Source of the DNA: Aurantiochytrium sp. KH105 | Taxonomy: Eukaryota; Sar; Bigyra; Thraustochytrida; Thraustochytriidae | Direction: 5' to 3' | Assembly (NCBI GenBank): GCA_003116975.1 | Contig: BGKB01000098.1 | Coordinates: 124,001 to 188,000 of the forward strand | DNA length: 64,000 nucleotides | Shown: positions 38,603 to 47,355 of the stretch, piece after piece | How positions within the stretch are numbered: the first letter of the stretch is position 1 | How the letters are laid out: every line of letters starts with the position of its first letter | Translations under genes and position numbers: made by a program | The notes under the pieces: model-generated | What the model was told of the DNA's origin: nothing | The model's input: the letters and a program-made list of their open reading frames with translations, nothing else | The model's database searches: none

Positions 38603-40672
38603 TTAGCCGAGCCACTCCGAGAAAAAGTCGTTGCCCTTGTCTGTGACGTGATGAAATGTGAGCATACCAAAAATCGTGAGTTGATTGCGTCGAGACGATG
38701 CAAGCGAGCGTGAAAAAGTAACGTACCATCAACAATGATAAAGGCAGGAAAGTTCTCGACGCGAATCTTGTGCACGGCCTCCATGCCAAGCTCGTGCATA
38801 TCGATAACCTCGACGCTCTTGATGGCCTCCTTGGCAAGAATAGCGGCGGGACCACCAATCGAGCCAAGGTAGAAGCCACCATGCTTCTTGCAGGCGTCCG
38901 TGACCATCTTGGAACGGTTGCCCTTTGCAAGCATGATCATGGAGCCACCGTTGGCCTGGAACTGGTTCGTGTACGGGTCCATGCGTCCAGCAGCTGTGAC
39001 AAATTGTTGCAAACGCAAAAGTGTTAGTATTGGACTTGTTCGAAGGGAGAAAAGGAAGGGCAACAGAAACAAGCGTCCGAGAAAAAGAAGGTTCTCGAGG
39101 CGAAAACAAGTCAAAGGAAGTGAAAAACGTACTGGTGGGACCAAAGCTGCCACTGGCGTAGCCGTCAGGGGTCTTGGCGGGACCGGCGTAGTACACTGGG
39201 TGCTTGAGCATGTACTCGGGCATGCCCTCGCCGTTCTCAATACGCTCCTTGATCTTAGCGTGCGCAATGTCACGCGCCACGATGAGCGTACCGGTGAGGT
39301 TGAGGCGAGTCTTGATCGGGTACTGGGTAAGCTCCGCAAGGACATCAGCCATAGGGCGGTCGAGGTTGATATCAACGGTGTTCGTGTCTTCCAAATGCTG
39401 GTCCGTGACGTCCGGGAGGAACTGCGAGGGGTTGGTCTCGAGGCGCTCGAGGAAGACACCGTCCTTGGTGATCTTGGCCTTGGCCTGGCGATCCGCAGAG
39501 CACGAGACACCGAGACCGACGGGGCACGAGGCGCCGTGGCGCGGAAGACGGATGACGCGGAAGTCATGGCAAAAGTACTTGCCGCCGACCTGGGCGCCAA
39601 TGCCGAGGTTGCGCGTGATCTCGAGGATCTGCTGCTCCATCTCAATGTCGCGGAAGGCACGGCCGAGCTCGTTACCCGTGGTGGGCAAGTCATCGTAGTA
39701 AAGGGCGGAGGCGAGCTTGACGGTCTTGAGGTTCTGCTCTGCAGAGAGACCGCCAATGACGAGAGCGCCCTTGTAAGGCGGGCACGCGGCCGTGCCGAGC
39801 TGGAGCAGAGAGGCCTTGACAAAGTCCATCATGGATTTGGGGTTGAGAAGAGCCTTGGTCTGCTGGTACAGAAAGGTCTTGTTCGCCGAGCCACCGCCCT
39901 TGGCCATAAAGTGAAAGTGGTACTCGTTACCCTTGGTGGCAAAGAGGTCGAACTGCGCCGGAAGGTTGCACGCGGTGTTCTTCTCCGTGTACATGTCAAG
40001 GGGCGCGACCTGGCTGTAGCGCAGGTTGCTGAGCGTGTAGGTGTCGTAGACGCCGTGCGAGAGCGCCTTTTCGTCCTCGCCGTCCGTAAAGACGTGCTGG
40101 CCGCGCTTTCCCATGACGATGGCCGTACCCGTGTCCTGGCAGCTGGGAAGGACCATCTCGGCAGCCACGACAGCGTTCTTGAGCAGCTGGAGGGCGACAA
40201 AGCGGTCGTTGTCCGAGGCCTCCGGGTCATCGAGGATCTTGCGCAAATGCCCGAGGTGCGTGGGGCGCAGCAGGTGCGAGATGTCGTGAAGGGCCGCGGC
40301 CGCCAGCTTGCGGAGGGCCTCGGGCTCTACTTTGAGGCACTCCTCGCCGCTGGGGAGGGTGAAGGTGCTCACGTGCTCGCTGGCGTCGTCAAGCCTGTAA
40401 TACGGTGTGTCGACCGGGTTGGCGTGCTCAAAGAGCTCCTGGTACTGGAAGGGCACCGGGGCCTTGGCCTTCATCTTTTGCTGCGGCACGGCATGGCGGC
40501 CCGAGTGGTTCTTGATGACGACGCCCTCGAAGGCGCCCTCGCCCGAGGCCGAGGACGACGAGGACGCAAAGGCCCTCGTCGCCGTGCCGAGGTTCGTGTT
40601 CGCGCTGCGCGAGGCCGCGGCCACTGGTCGTGCCTGACGCAGCAGGCGGTGCCAGGGAGACACCTTCATCAT
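38603..40672 (-). CDS. Class I fumarate hydratase, mitochondrial (exons 39133..40672, 38727..38993, 38603..38640)
   Basis: Splicing three exons gives 614 residues and converts fumarate to malate in the TCA cycle. The [4Fe-4S] ligand cysteines are visible in [10 protein letters not shown] (C178), [10 protein letters not shown] (C297) and VSCSADRQ (C391). The C-terminal domain resumes as SFGPTTAGRMD across the first junction. The family ending [16 protein letters not shown] is restored across the second, which strongly supports both splices. The first ~45 residues ([20 protein letters not shown]) are basic and Ser/Ala-rich, a plausible mitochondrial presequence. Introns are 139 nt (38994-39132) and 86 nt (38641-38726). 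Both donors read GTACGT and both acceptors TCACAG. Codons end mostly in C/G, as in a highly expressed gene. Class I (iron-sulphur) rather than class II fumarase is typical of many protists. Confidence 0.93.
38641..38726 (-). other. Fumarase intron 2, 86 nt
   Basis: Donor GTACGTTACTT and acceptor CACGTCACAG on the minus strand. It splits the Asp codon of VDDKGNDFF, and the spliced product matches the family C-terminus. Confidence 0.92.
38994..39132 (-). other. Fumarase intron 1, 139 nt
   Basis: Donor GTACGTTTTTC and acceptor TTTGTCACAG on the minus strand. It splits the Thr codon of GPTTAGRMD. Confidence 0.93.
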
Positions 40673-41975
40673 CCTGCTCCTCGCCGCCTCGCTCGCTCGC
40701 TCGCTCGCCCGCTCGCAGCCGAAGCGCGCAGACCAAGCTCCCGCTCGCAGTCGGTCGTGCCGAGCGCGCGAGAGACGCTCTCCCGCGGGCGCTGGAGCTC
40801 GGGGCGCGGCGCAGGTCTCGCGCGGTATCGAGGTCTGCCACGCACGTTCATTCGCGGGTCCAGACTCGCGGTTGGCCGCGCGGCCCGCACCGGACCCGGC
40901 CGCCGCCGCCGGTCCGGCCGGGCCGCGGAGCAGCGGGGCCGCCCCACGTGTCCCCGGGTCCGCTGCGCTCCGCGCGCGGCTGCCGCGGCGGCGCCGCGCG
41001 GAGGGGGGCAGTCTGGGAGACTCGCGGCGCCGCCCAAAGACACCAAAAGGCCGCTGATTACCGGGACTTCTACCAGCTTGCAGCCGCCGCAGTTTGGCTG
41101 GCTGGCCGCGAGCGAACCCGGGGCTGCGCTGCGCTGCGCTGCTCCGCCCGCCGCCAGCAGCGTCCGGGCCGGCGCAGGCAGCGCTCGCGGAGAGCATTCG
41201 GGCGTCCGAGGAGCGTCGCCGCGGCGTCTGGGGCAGGCCCTCTCTTTCGGGCGGGCGCCTCGCCGCAGCGGCGGCAGCACGACTGGAAGGGCTGGAACGT
41301 TGGGGAGGTGCAGAACGCCGGGAGGCGGGAGAAGGTCTGGAACGTGTGGAAGGCGTGGAAGAAACGAGGTGGCAAGGGGCACGCGCAGTACGAGCTCGAG
41401 CACGACGAGCACGAGCACGAGCAGCGGCAGCAGACCCTGTCGCGGACAAACGAAGGGGCAGGGAGAGGAGACGGCGGCCGACGGCCGGCCGGCCCGCGCG
41501 GACGCACGCACGCACGCCCGCACGTGCGCAGGCGCGAAGGCGCGGCAACGCGGAAGAGCGCAGACCGGATCGACGGGGTGAACGAGCACGCGTCTCTGGA
41601 TAGGTTGGAGTGGAACGCCGGGTCTGCTGGTCTGCAGAGCTGTGCGTGCGTGCCAGCCTGCCGGCTTGGGCCTGCTCTGCTGCGTGCGGACGGACGGTCG
41701 AGGCCAGCGTGGCGCACACGCTTCGCTGTTCGACCTGCTTGGCGCTTCCGGACGTAGGAGAGAGGTCCGTCGGATCACATTCAATCAATCAATCAATCAA
41801 TCAATCAGTCAATCAGTCAATCATCGGCTTGTCTCTCTACGTTGGAGACCGTCTCTCTCCCGGTAACAAACAGTGAAAATCATAAACATCCCTTCGCCCC
41901 GACGCCAAACGAAACAGGTGATAGCAGTGCTCGGCGCGTAGTGCTCGAGGCCAAGTTTTAAACCCAGCAGAAATC
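40673..41975. other. Divergent intergenic region, fumarase and nucleotide-sugar transporter
   Basis: This 1.3 kb of GC-rich DNA lies between two start codons. Its open frames on both strands encode Arg/Ala/Pro/Cys-rich sequence with no domains. An AATC tract lies at about 41780-41823. Near 41940-41975 the base composition falls, and the transporter start follows. Confidence 0.6.
41780..41823. repeat. AATC/AGTC tetranucleotide microsatellite
   Basis: About ten units of CAAT/CAGT lie in a 44-nt run, with two AGTC variants near the right end. It is roughly 155 bp before the transporter start codon. Confidence 0.95.
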
Positions 41976-43184
41976 ATGATGGAGGAAACGAGGTCAGAGC
42001 GACGACAGGATCCGATGCGTGGTCGGAGCTCCTCCAGCGTGACCGAGGCCGGCTTTGGAGAGGCAGAGCTGGATAACCTCATGGACGGTCTCATCGGGTC
42101 GCAAGATTCGAAAAAAGACAGCGCTCCTCGCCCCAAGGGTCTCGCCGCATGGCTAGAGCGCCTCAAGATGCTCTGCGGCACAGCCGTGCTGAGTTGTCTG
42201 ATCTACAGCACGTTCTCGATCGGCATGACGCTCGTTAACAAGGTCATCCTTACAACGTACCACTTTCACCATCACATGGTGCTCCTTTTGTACCAGAATG
42301 CCATGAGCGTGCTCTTGTTACAATTTGCGCGCTGGATGGGCTGGGTCCAATTTGCCTCGCTGCAGACGCGCCAACTCATCGCCTGGATCCCGCTGAATTT
42401 CCTCTTTGTAGGCATGCTTCTCACCTCGTTCTTTAGCCTCAACCTTCTCTCAGTGCCCATGGCCACCATCTTCAAGAACTCCACAAATATTCTCATTACC
42501 ATGGGCGATTATGTCTTTTACGGACGCCGCGTTTCGCAAGGCATTGCAGGCAGCCTCGGGCTCATGTTTGTAGGTGCCGTGCTGGCCGGTCGCAGCGACC
42601 TTGAGTTCAACACACTGGGTTACTTTTGGGCAGCTTGCAACTGCGCAATCACAGCAGCCTACGTTCTCTACATGCCACGCGCAATGGCCGACTCTAAACT
42701 CAACGCCTTTGGCCGCGTTTACTACAACAATCTCCTCTCTCTTCCACTCGTCATCGTCACGGACTTGGTGGTCACCAGCGATATCCAGAGCATGTTTCAG
42801 AGCTTTGACTCATCTTCCTCGTCCGAAATCACGGGTGAGACAGACTATGGATTCATTGCGACTGTTCTGGTGAGCGGTTGCATTGGCTTCTTCCTCAGCC
42901 TTTCTTCCTTTCAGTGCGTGCAATCGACCTCACCCACCACGTATGCCATGGTTGGGGCCATGAACAAGATCCCTCTGGCCATCATTGGCATTATCATGTT
43001 CAACACGCAGCTCAACTCCCAGTCTGTCATCTTCATTTCCATCTCGCTTGCCGCGGGAACATTGTACGCGTATTCCAAGTCCAAGCTCGGGTCGCCTGTT
43101 GCCTCGTCAACGCCGCAAGCATCTGCCGCAACGTCGAAAATGACCTCCCTCCAGCCCGGGGCTGTCAAGCTTGCGGCGAGCTAG
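41976..43184 (+). CDS. GDP-mannose-type nucleotide-sugar transporter (DMT superfamily)
   Basis: The protein has 402 residues with about ten hydrophobic helices between residues 60 and 375. It belongs to the NST/TPT branch of the drug/metabolite transporters. Two substrate motifs seen in Golgi GDP-mannose transporters are present in near-consensus form: VYYNNLL (FYNN motif) and GAMNKIPLAI (GALNK motif). Other family blocks are MTLVNKVILTTY and the FKNSTNILITMGDY segment. It probably exchanges GDP-mannose, or a close GDP-sugar, for GMP across the Golgi membrane, feeding mannosylation of proteins and wall glycans. A GDP-fucose role is the main alternative. The N-terminal ~55 residues and the tail are cytosolic and polar. 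ATGATG at the start leaves initiation at 41976 or 41979. Confidence 0.83.
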   Translation: MMEETRSERRQDPMRGRSSSSVTEAGFGEAELDNLMDGLIGSQDSKKDSAPRPKGLAAWLERLKMLCGTAVLSCLIYSTFSIGMTLVNKVILTTYHFHHHMVLLLYQNAMSVLLLQFARWMGWVQFASLQTRQLIAWIPLNFLFVGMLLTSFFSLNLLSVPMATIFKNSTNILITMGDYVFYGRRVSQGIAGSLGLMFVGAVLAGRSDLEFNTLGYFWAACNCAITAAYVLYMPRAMADSKLNAFGRVYYNNLLSLPLVIVTDLVVTSDIQSMFQSFDSSSSSEITGETDYGFIATVLVSGCIGFFLSLSSFQCVQSTSPTTYAMVGAMNKIPLAIIGIIMFNTQLNSQSVIFISISLAAGTLYAYSKSKLGSPVASSTPQASAATSKMTSLQPGAVKLAAS

Positions 43185-43861
43185 AAGATCTATCAAAGAC
43201 AGCTGTATCCTCTCTTCTCTTTTTGCTTCTTCGTGCGGGCAGCGCCGCAAACGACAGTGACAAGAATGAGCTTCACCACGCACACACTTTAGAGAATCCA
43301 CACAAAATGGCGGTCTCAATTCGAGGACTAGAGCCCACGGAGACTGTGAGTTCCATTGACTCTGTCTCGATTCAGGACTGTCAATACAGCGTGAGCGGAG
43401 AAGGGGCAAGGGCGAGTTGGCGCGATTCATTTGGCGCAGCCAAAGCTGGACGGTACGCTGCGATGAAGACTTTACAATCTACATTGTGCCGAAAGCTCCA
43501 CAAGTGCGATGAGATGATATCTTCATTTCCCCAAACGTAAAGAATCGCTGACCAACCCAGTCACGCATTTTGTGTGTCTACGGAGGTAGGTGGACGAGCT
43601 AGCGAGATAGCTTTGTGACGAAAATAATTCTCGTGAATCCCAGTGATTGATCGACATTCCAAGACCATCGAAAGCAAGACCATGATAATTCTTTACTTGA
43701 AAGAGGCAAGTAGGCCAAGGAGCAGCTAATCATGAAAAAGCAAAATGTGAGGATCACCATCTTTCATCATCTTTCCTTGAAAGGTAAGGGAAGGCAGGAA
43801 GGCACGAGTCATTCGCCAGCTAATAGGCATTTCAAATCTTGAGACCGATGAGGCAAGTGTG
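43185..43861. other. Convergent intergenic region
   Basis: This 677 bp lies between the transporter (plus) and the Ppx-like gene (minus). Apart from the doubtful 77-codon frame it is AT-richer and shows no gene or repeat. Confidence 0.55.
43307..43540 (+). CDS. Possible small ORF in the transporter 3' flank
   Basis: A 77-residue frame begins MAVSIRGLEPTETVSSIDSV after an A-rich start context (CACAAAATGG). Its composition is fairly natural (mixed, one likely amphipathic helix near SWRDSFGAAKAGRYAAM). It lies 122 bp after the transporter stop and may be only 3' UTR. No family was recognised. Confidence 0.22.
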   Translation: MAVSIRGLEPTETVSSIDSVSIQDCQYSVSGEGARASWRDSFGAAKAGRYAAMKTLQSTLCRKLHKCDEMISSFPQT

Positions 43862-44887
43862 CTATGCCGCTGCAGCCTGTGAAAGCAAGACGCCAAGACA
43901 AGATCCCGTTGAGGGACAATACTCAAACGCCTTCACGTTGAAGATCTCCATTACCGTGGACACGAGCACAAGCTTGGAGACCACCATGCTTGGCTGCAGC
44001 GCACGCGTATAGCCAAGCCCAATGAGCGCCTCGTCGTCGAGGTTAAGATGCCGTCCAATGGCAGCGTCGAGCGCTTCTCTTTGCACCACATGAGGCGCGG
44101 CGTCGCTTCCAATCGCCAAGCGAGCAATGTTAAACGCGCAGGTATCGCCTCCGATGGCCACCACACGAGAGGTCTCGCTCCCAATGGGGCAGTCGCCCTT
44201 ATTGAGAGGTTCGAGAGTTTTGCGAATAAAGTCTCGCAGGCCATCAACATGCGAGGCCTGGACCGGGTTTGGCGAGACTGCCGAGGAGAATTCACGGCCT
44301 TGCAAACGGACCAGTGCGGCCGTGACAGTTGAAGTGCCCATGGGGCCCTTGAAGAGTTGGCTGCCCTGGTTCCACGACAACTGAAAGGAACCCCCGCCGC
44401 TGTCCCAGCACACGAGATCTTTGGCAGCTTCCTCGGACGGAGACATGCCTGTCACCGCACATGCAGTCGCCCAGCCTAGCTTGCCCTCCTCGGCCTGCGA
44501 GATGAGTCGAACATTGATGTCGTCTTGTTCCCGTAGGGCATCAAGAAAGGCTGGCCCGTCCTTGGCGAGACGAAAGACAGCCGTGCCGACGCCTTCAAGA
44601 TTCGGGGCGCCAAGATCCAAGGCCGCCTTCTTGTACTCTTGTAGTGCGTCGCGGCACTCTTGCAGAGCAACAGCGCCAATTTCTCCTTCTCCCGCTGCCG
44701 TCGCGGTTCCCCCCCCTTCGGCTTTGGACGTCGAAGACTCGAGCGCGTGCGCGAGGAGCACCTCGGTTTCGCGATGCAGCAAGACCTCGTCGATCGCGAG
44801 GCCGCCAGCCTTTTGCGCCAATCGGGCCACCACGAGCTTGGTCGACCCGCTGCCCACGTCAACCGCTGCGCGCACTGCGCCCTGCAT
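43862..44887 (-). CDS. Ppx/GppA-family phosphatase (exopolyphosphatase-like)
   Basis: The product has 341 residues of actin-like ATPase (ASKHA) fold. The phosphate-1 loop is AAVDVGSGSTKLVVARL near the N-terminus. The Ppx/GppA block GVGTAVFRLAKDG is followed by the EEGKLGWATA region, and the second loop is VCWDSGGGSFQLSW. A third glycine motif is VVAIGGDTCAFN. Members hydrolyse inorganic polyphosphate or pppGpp. In a eukaryote, polyphosphate or a related phosphoanhydride is the likelier substrate. The chain covers the catalytic two-domain core only (~300 residues in bacteria) and lacks the extra C-terminal domain of E. coli Ppx. No targeting signal was seen. Confidence 0.78.
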   Translation of the reverse strand: MQGAVRAAVDVGSGSTKLVVARLAQKAGGLAIDEVLLHRETEVLLAHALESSTSKAEGGGTATAAGEGEIGAVALQECRDALQEYKKAALDLGAPNLEGVGTAVFRLAKDGPAFLDALREQDDINVRLISQAEEGKLGWATACAVTGMSPSEEAAKDLVCWDSGGGSFQLSWNQGSQLFKGPMGTSTVTAALVRLQGREFSSAVSPNPVQASHVDGLRDFIRKTLEPLNKGDCPIGSETSRVVAIGGDTCAFNIARLAIGSDAAPHVVQREALDAAIGRHLNLDDEALIGLGYTRALQPSMVVSKLVLVSTVMEIFNVKAFEYCPSTGSCLGVLLSQAAAA

Positions 44888-45267
44888 CCTCGCAAGTCTG
44901 CACGTCTCGGTTCGCGTTCGAAGATTGCGCAGTCATGTCAGTCAGTCAGAGATCGTCGTCATCATCCAGAAGACCTCACAACTGCGGAGAGGATGGCGTA
45001 CTAGGTCCACTACTTTTTTCAAGCCAAGCAAGGCAGAGAGTCCTGTTATAGCAGGTCTACGTACCACGTACACCAAGCGCTCCAGAGAACAGGAAATAGA
45101 AGAGGAAAAGGCAAGTGCGGCGTCGGCGGTGGTGCATGCTAGTCCATCACAAAAGATCGTAAACCCCGGTTGCGAACCGAGAACCTAATGAGAAGGAGAG
45201 AAAAATTAACATACTTTTACGCGCACAAATGCACGTCTACAGATCCCGACCTTGGATCTCGCAATGC
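44888..45267. other. Intergenic region, no supported gene
   Basis: This 380 bp holds the upstream region of the Ppx-like gene and the 3' UTR of the ADF-H gene. A CCGGTTGCGAACCG inverted repeat lies near 45166-45180 and is discussed under rejected items. Confidence 0.55.
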
Positions 45268-46725
45268 TTACACCATCTGGGCCTCATAACCGGCGGTGAT
45301 CTCGTCGCGCGAAGACCCATCGAGGTTAAAATGGTAAGGAGAAAAGAACGCAGAAGCAGCTCCAACAAGAATGCCAGCATTTCCTGCCTTTGTCATGCTC
45401 ACATCAGCACCTTGCCACCGGACCAAAAAGAACCTTACGACCGTGGAGCGGTCAATGACCTGTTCGGCACGGAAGATGCCGTACATGATCTTGGCGGGGT
45501 CGAGCTCGTCAAGGAGCTCATCCATACCGCCCGTTCCGGAATTAGAAAAGTCGAGCTTGAGATCGTGATTTTGACCAATCAACTCCGCGATGACCCAGTT
45601 CGTCTCCGTTGCATCGTTGCGCACATCAGCGATCGCTTCGCTGAGCTCCTCCTTGTTGGTGAACTCGAGCGACAATTTGCCCTTGTTCGCGCCACCGAGA
45701 AAACTGCGCGCGAAAAAGGACTTTCGCTTCTCCTGCTTGCGCTCCGTGACGTGGGACATGGTGCCGGACTTGCTCGCAATCTTTTCGAGCGCAATTTCCT
45801 CCGTAAGCTCCTCCGGTTCCGAAATGTGAAAATCCTCGTGGAACGGACGGAAGAGAGGCGTGATCGCGCCCTTGTGGGTGGCGATCATAGCCTTGGCCAT
45901 TGGCGGGACGTAGTCGGGGGTGTGCACGACAAAGCAGAATCGCGTCGCGCTAATCTTGTCAATCTGCTCCTGCACACGAAAGAGTCCGTACGAGACTTGG
46001 GTCTCGTTGGTGTGCGAAAGCATCTCGCTCACGTCGCCTTCACCCTTGCTATTAAAAGTAAGGGTATCCTTGTTCACATAGGTGGCTAGGCACCAGCGAA
46101 TGGGTGATGCGTCATCGCGGACCTCGGCAAGGGCGGCTGCGAGCTCCTGATCGGCGCCCTCGGTCCACTTAATATTGGCACCCTTGATGACCTTGAACTC
46201 GTTGCGCGAGTCGGGCTTGACGACCTCGCGCGTCTTGTTCCAGCCGACCTTGTTTCCGCCAAGGTACATGGTGATGGACTTGCGCGTCGTCACGCGATCG
46301 GCGGTCTGCGTGATCTTGGCGAGCATATCGTGAATGATCTCGTCCGAGATCTCGTCCTCATCGTTGATATCCATGTCGGTGTGGTAGCTCGAAAAGAGCT
46401 TTTTGACTTGGCCATCGTAGCGCCCGATCTTCATTTTGCGCTTCAGGGGGATCGCGTCTGGCCGCCACAGCACGAAGATGAACTTGGTCGTGTCGGCGGC
46501 CACCTGGCCCACCTTTTCCACCATGAATTGGCATCTCAGGAGACCGTACGCAACGTCGGAGCTGGGCAGGGCCGCCTTGAGCCCCGCGACGCCCTCGCTG
46601 CCGCACGCGATCACCTTGAGCGTGTCGTCGTCCTCGTACCCGGCCAGCATGAAGTTCTCAGGCGCCGCGTCGCTCCGCACGCTCGCCAACGCCTCGGTCA
46701 CGTCCTCCGGCACATTCAGCGCCAT
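45268..46725 (-). CDS. Triple coactosin-like (ADF-H domain) actin-binding protein
   Basis: From MALNVPEDVTEALASVRSDA the frame gives 485 residues with three ADF-homology domains at about 5-140, 190-322 and 355-480. Each opens with the coactosin-type helix (EALASVRSDA, AAALAEVRDDASPIRWCL, EAIADVRNDATETNWVI) and contains the FxFVxWxPD-like strand (FIFVLWRPDAIPLKRKMK, FCFVVHTPDYVPPMAKAM, FFLVRWQGADVSMTKAGN). Coactosin binds F-actin and blocks capping. Three copies in tandem should let one molecule bridge several actin subunits. The Lys needed for F-actin contact cannot be judged by eye. The frame extends upstream to 47061 but only through Gln/Ser/Arg repeats from a CAG tract, so I place the start at 46725. 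Confidence 0.86.
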   Translation of the reverse strand: MALNVPEDVTEALASVRSDAAPENFMLAGYEDDDTLKVIACGSEGVAGLKAALPSSDVAYGLLRCQFMVEKVGQVAADTTKFIFVLWRPDAIPLKRKMKIGRYDGQVKKLFSSYHTDMDINDEDEISDEIIHDMLAKITQTADRVTTRKSITMYLGGNKVGWNKTREVVKPDSRNEFKVIKGANIKWTEGADQELAAALAEVRDDASPIRWCLATYVNKDTLTFNSKGEGDVSEMLSHTNETQVSYGLFRVQEQIDKISATRFCFVVHTPDYVPPMAKAMIATHKGAITPLFRPFHEDFHISEPEELTEEIALEKIASKSGTMSHVTERKQEKRKSFFARSFLGGANKGKLSLEFTNKEELSEAIADVRNDATETNWVIAELIGQNHDLKLDFSNSGTGGMDELLDELDPAKIMYGIFRAEQVIDRSTVVRFFLVRWQGADVSMTKAGNAGILVGAASAFFSPYHFNLDGSSRDEITAGYEAQMV

Positions 46726-46730
46726 TCTGC

Positions 46731-46800
46731 TGCTGCTCCAGCTGCTGCTGCTGCTGCTGCTGCTGCCGCTGCTGCTCTTGCTCTTGCTCTTGCTGCTGCT
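46731..46800 (-). repeat. CAG/CTG trinucleotide-rich 5' leader of the ADF-H gene
   Basis: A run of CTGCTG on plus (CAGCAG in the transcript) with some CTC interruptions lies immediately before the ATG at 46725. It is one of three such leaders in the window. Confidence 0.85.
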
Positions 46801-47355
46801 CCTGGCTTTCCCGCTCTCCGAGCGACGACTCCGCTTTCTCGCTCGCGCTCTGCTTCTCGCTCGCGAAGCCTCTTTGCCTCGCGCCCTCGCTCGCTGGGAC
46901 TGTACTACGCGCGGCAGCAGCTGCAGCAAGCACGTGCCCCTTCCTCCGACCGACCGACCGGTGTGTGCACCTGCACACCACGTGTGCGAAGTGGATTCCT
47001 CGCCTGGTCTTGACTCGCGGCTCTGGATAAAGGAGCGACGAAGCCATCGCCGGGAGAGCACGAGCGTGGGACAGTCGGGGAGAAGCCAGACGAGTGGCCG
47101 GTGTCCATGTCCAAGTTTGCTGGAGCGCGCGCCCCGTCCATGATTTTCCGCTTCAAGCGACAGCGGGTGACTGCTGCTGCAGGTTTGGGAAGCCGGCTTT
47201 TGGACGCGGGTTTGCCATAGGGAGAAAAAGGAAAAGGTCGAGCTTGATCGCTCGCTCGCTCACGCGCTCACTCGCTGAGACGACTTTCCAAGCAAGAACT
47301 CGAAGAAGCAGCATTCTTTCTTTCTCTCCTGCGACTACTACAAGGCCTACTACTA
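46801..47355. other. Intergenic region, no supported gene
   Basis: This holds the rest of the ADF-H promoter region and the 3' flank of the PIN-domain gene, both on minus. GCTCGCTC-type short repeats lie near 47250-47275. No credible coding frame. Confidence 0.5.

Noticed and set aside
38888..41581. 897-codon plus-strand frame over the fumarase gene
   Set aside because: It is an antisense shadow caused by GC-biased third positions. The minus strand carries the full fumarase motif set with matching splice sites.
45166..45186. T-arm-like GGTTCGCAACC on the minus strand
   Set aside because: No acceptor stem, D-arm or anticodon arm can be built around it, so it is not a tRNA.
46726..47061. 112-residue N-terminal extension of the ADF-H protein
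   Set aside because: The sequence is Gln/Ser/Arg repeats from a trinucleotide tract, whereas the ADF-H domain starts right after the ATG at 46725.
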